Origin: a virus
DNA length: 41,966 nucleotides
IMG/VR virus record: IMGVR_UViG_3300042691_005685
Location: 1 to 41,966 of that record
Reading direction: 5' to 3' (one strand)
Shown here piece after piece: positions 39,491-41,966 of the stretch. Each line of letters opens with the position of its first letter. Position 1 is the first letter of the stretch. The notes under the pieces are model-generated. The model worked only from the letters and a program-made list of their open reading frames with translations. It was not told where the DNA came from and searched no databases. A program made the position numbers and the translations under genes.

Positions 39491-41966
39491 ATGTTTAACC
39501 CAAACGATCTCTATACCACTTTAGGTTCTAACAAACTTCAGGCTTGTTGGACAAATCTTGTTACTAAGTTTGATACTAGTTCATTCTATAACTGGGAACA
39601 AGACAATCTTCCTATTTACGATTTAGATGAGAGAACTGCCTTTCTATGGGAAAGATTTGGGCATCCAACATCATCAGTAAATGGTGTGGCTTTAGTTGTA
39701 TCTGCTGATGCCAATCCTGCAAATTGCAATACAAATATATTTAAAACTCTTAGTGGTTGTTTAAATGCAATCCCAGAAGTTATTAATTATCCAATAGTAG
39801 TTGAAGTTGCTAGCTTTGGAAATCTTGGAAATCTTTCTCTATCAAATAAAGTTTTTGGACCAAGAGGTTCAATAGAAATTATCAATAGAAATTATTCTAG
39901 AGTTAACTCTCTTATTGAATATGGTACAAGTATTGAAAATTCTTTTGAGTATGTTGACTCAACTAGAAATGACTATCTTGCCTCCTCAGTTTCATCGTTA
40001 AATTATTTAGGATTATTTAATTTAGATAGTATTCAAAAAGGTTTTATATCTGCCAGTGCCTTAGGTGCTGGATCTGCGGCAGTTTTTAGTAGCGTTACAG
40101 ATTCAAGACTTTTAAACAATCTGACTCTATTTACAAGAAAGCCTCAGATAACATATAATCAAAGATTAACAGCAGCCCTAGCCGCTAAGAATAGTGTAAG
40201 TGCCTGGACTGGAACAAGCCAACGAGTATCATTTAATGCCTACGAAAAGAATGCCGAAAGCTGGGATTCTTTAGATACTTATGATGCTTCTACTATAAAT
40301 GAGATATCTAACTCAGTAATAAATTGGGGAGACAACGGTGTTAGACTTACTCAACCTATAGCTTATGGCAATAGATTACAATCTATAAAAGTTTATAATT
40401 GTGATGGGCCAATTTATATCAGAGGATTTACTGTAGATGGTTCTGGGTATGGTGGAAGAGAGTACGGGATAGATGTTAGAAATTCTACAATAAATCTAGA
40501 TGATTGTTCAGTAGCTAGATGTACTAAAGCTGGTCTTTATGCTGTCAACTCTAAAGTTCAATTAATTAGAAGTTTTATTGGATACAGAAATTATGCTTTC
40601 AATTCTGCTGGCACTAGAAATGATGTTTCTTGGACAACAAAAATAAATGGTGGTAGTAATGTTGTAAATAGAGATAATGTTAAAGCTGCTGGGATACTTG
40701 CATTAAACAGTGAGATAAAATTAAACTCAGATCAGAATAGATTTAATACTTTACTAACTCAAGATTATTCTACTCTTACTGGCGGCTTTGCAACAACAGT
40801 ATCTGGATATAATGCATTTGATAGTTTAATATGCTTGTCAAGAAATGATATTGGAATTGAATTAATAAATTCTAAATTAATTGGTGGACAGAGAGAACAA
40901 AATTTAGGATATGGTGATCCTTATTATGGTGCTCAACAAGCTTTTATTGAATTAAACACTGAGGTTGGATTAAAGTTAGATAACAGTAAGTTTGATTATA
41001 GTGGTAGATTATTTTTAATAGGAAACTTTAAGGGATTAGATGCAGTTCAATCAGAAATACTTTTAGATATATTAGAAGCCTCAAACAATCAGAAAGAAGC
41101 TATTAAACTTGAGAATAGTAAACTGAACTACAATAAAGAACTCTATCTCCCAGACACAACTGGCGATGGAAATAATATTTTATTGAAGTCTAATGGTACA
41201 CATTTAAAGTTAATAAATTCTGTAGTCGAGCCAACCGATACGTCAGGTTATTACAACTACTATAGAAATGTAATTGCTTCAGGATCTTTTGGAACAACTC
41301 AACTTTTATCTGATCAAAGAGGTATTCTACCTTCAATAGTTGTTGATTCAAATTCAAAGCTTAGATTGATTGGTGCTCAAATAACAAATCCATCAAGCTT
41401 CTGTGATGATGAGAAGTCTATATTTGGTGCAGCTTTCCATGTCAATGATAACTCACAGTTAATATTACAAGGTACAAGCTCTTATGCTACAAAGATCATT
41501 GGGCCAGATGGATTTGCCTATCAAAATAATAAAGCTGGCTTGTACGCAAATAATAACTCAACCATAAAGATTCAAGGTCCGACCGTAATAGCTAAGTATG
41601 GCGTTGACGTTCTTTGTGACAACAATTCTAACCTAGAGGTAACTCCACCAAAGAAAGTCGATGGCACTATAGATGTACAAGGATTTAATCTTTCAGGCCC
41701 AAGATCTCATACTTCTGTAGAGCTTCATTCAACTAGAGCTTGTCTCGTTGCTAATAATAATTCTGTTATTTCAATGAAGGATGTTGGAAGCTATCTTCCT
41801 TATTGGAATACTGGAGCTTATGGGTCCAGCATACTTCTAAGTGGAATGAATTATCCTATTGATTCAACTGGATTAAACTACGCTCAATATACAAGTGGTG
41901 GTTTCATACAGTTCTATCCAAATCCAAACGACTCTGCTGCTTATGGGACAGGAAATCCTGGAAGGG
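39491..41966 (+). CDS. Beta-helical tailspike/receptor-binding protein, partial (at least 825 aa)
   Basis: The frame starts MFNPNDLYTTLGSNKLQACW and remains open to the window end, so the C-terminus is missing. From about residue 300 onward it has many short repeated turns of the right-handed parallel beta-helix type: IYIRGFTVDGSG, INLDDCSVARCTKAGLYAVN, KVQLIRSFIG, and later LVVDSNSKLRLIGAQI and SKLNYNKELYL. Such proteins bind or cut host surface polysaccharide. No catalytic triad can be identified by eye. Position at the end of the baseplate cluster fits a receptor-binding role. Asn and Ser content is high, as in other tailspikes. Confidence 0.7.
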   Translation, partial: MFNPNDLYTTLGSNKLQACWTNLVTKFDTSSFYNWEQDNLPIYDLDERTAFLWERFGHPTSSVNGVALVVSADANPANCNTNIFKTLSGCLNAIPEVINYPIVVEVASFGNLGNLSLSNKVFGPRGSIEIINRNYSRVNSLIEYGTSIENSFEYVDSTRNDYLASSVSSLNYLGLFNLDSIQKGFISASALGAGSAAVFSSVTDSRLLNNLTLFTRKPQITYNQRLTAALAAKNSVSAWTGTSQRVSFNAYEKNAESWDSLDTYDASTINEISNSVINWGDNGVRLTQPIAYGNRLQSIKVYNCDGPIYIRGFTVDGSGYGGREYGIDVRNSTINLDDCSVARCTKAGLYAVNSKVQLIRSFIGYRNYAFNSAGTRNDVSWTTKINGGSNVVNRDNVKAAGILALNSEIKLNSDQNRFNTLLTQDYSTLTGGFATTVSGYNAFDSLICLSRNDIGIELINSKLIGGQREQNLGYGDPYYGAQQAFIELNTEVGLKLDNSKFDYSGRLFLIGNFKGLDAVQSEILLDILEASNNQKEAIKLENSKLNYNKELYLPDTTGDGNNILLKSNGTHLKLINSVVEPTDTSGYYNYYRNVIASGSFGTTQLLSDQRGILPSIVVDSNSKLRLIGAQITNPSSFCDDEKSIFGAAFHVNDNSQLILQGTSSYATKIIGPDGFAYQNNKAGLYANNNSTIKIQGPTVIAKYGVDVLCDNNSNLEVTPPKKVDGTIDVQGFNLSGPRSHTSVELHSTRACLVANNNSVISMKDVGSYLPYWNTGAYGSSILLSGMNYPIDSTGLNYAQYTSGGFIQFYPNPNDSAAYGTGNPGR

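Overview
This window is part of a double-stranded DNA tailed phage genome, or a contig from one. It belongs to a contractile-tailed, T4-like (myovirus) lineage. The evidence is an uninterrupted set of T4-type packaging and baseplate genes: large terminase (gp17-like), portal (gp20-like), a gp26/T4_baseplate-family protein, a tape-measure-like protein, a gp48/gp54-like protein, gp53, a gp5-like spike, gp25, a gp6-like wedge protein, a P2-I/gp7-like protein and fibres. A UvsW-like helicase and a DnaG/gp61-type TOPRIM primase also occur. I see no integrase, tRNA, rRNA, CRISPR array or insertion sequence. The host cannot be read directly. Most genes lack a Shine-Dalgarno sequence, and four early-type genes look leaderless, with a -10 box exactly 7 nt before the ATG. 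That is common in Actinobacteria and Deinococcota, so one of those is a weak inference.

Layout. (1) Bases 1-4485 form a leftward accessory block of small unknown proteins, small membrane proteins, a zinc ribbon, a membrane-anchored PAS protein, a HAD phosphatase-like protein, a CxxC membrane protein and a GT-A glycosyltransferase-like protein. The first ~800 bases are clearly more GC-rich than the rest. (2) Bases 4486-11729 run rightward: terminase, portal, a long helical protein with a very acidic tail, and a modular fibre-like protein. (3) Bases 11726-17343 alternate strands. A leftward UvsW helicase pair, a leftward primase and a leftward small-gene pair are interleaved with the rightward gp26-like gene, a structural gene and a Fe-S RecB/Cas4-type nuclease. 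(4) Bases 17401-29705 run rightward with tape measure, baseplate hub, spike and adsorption proteins. (5) One large leftward gene of unknown function occupies 29702-31771. (6) Bases 31862-41966 run rightward with wedge genes gp25, gp6-like and gp7-like, further tail proteins, and a beta-helical tailspike-like gene cut by the window end.

How the genes work together. Terminase and portal drive DNA packaging. The tape measure, gp48/54-like, gp53, hub, spike and wedge proteins build the baseplate and the start of the tail. The GH5-like, LamG-like and beta-helix proteins probably contact host glycans. UvsW, primase and the nuclease serve replication and recombination. Major capsid protein, prohead protease, tail sheath and tail tube were not recognised here and presumably lie elsewhere.

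Main observations: (a) a canonical T TTT TTT slippery site at the end of the gp26-like gene, followed by a fully open -1 frame of 58 codons that stops one base before the next ATG. This predicts a programmed -1 frameshift product like a tail assembly chaperone. (b) Four near-identical promoter modules (-35, 16 bp, -10, 7 bp, ATG) predicting leaderless mRNAs. (c) Head-to-head genes whose start codons touch or overlap, and tail-to-tail genes whose stop codons overlap. (d) A palindromic, back-to-back T4-late-type promoter. (e) A GH5-like barrel in a virion gene whose two catalytic Glu positions appear to be Asp.
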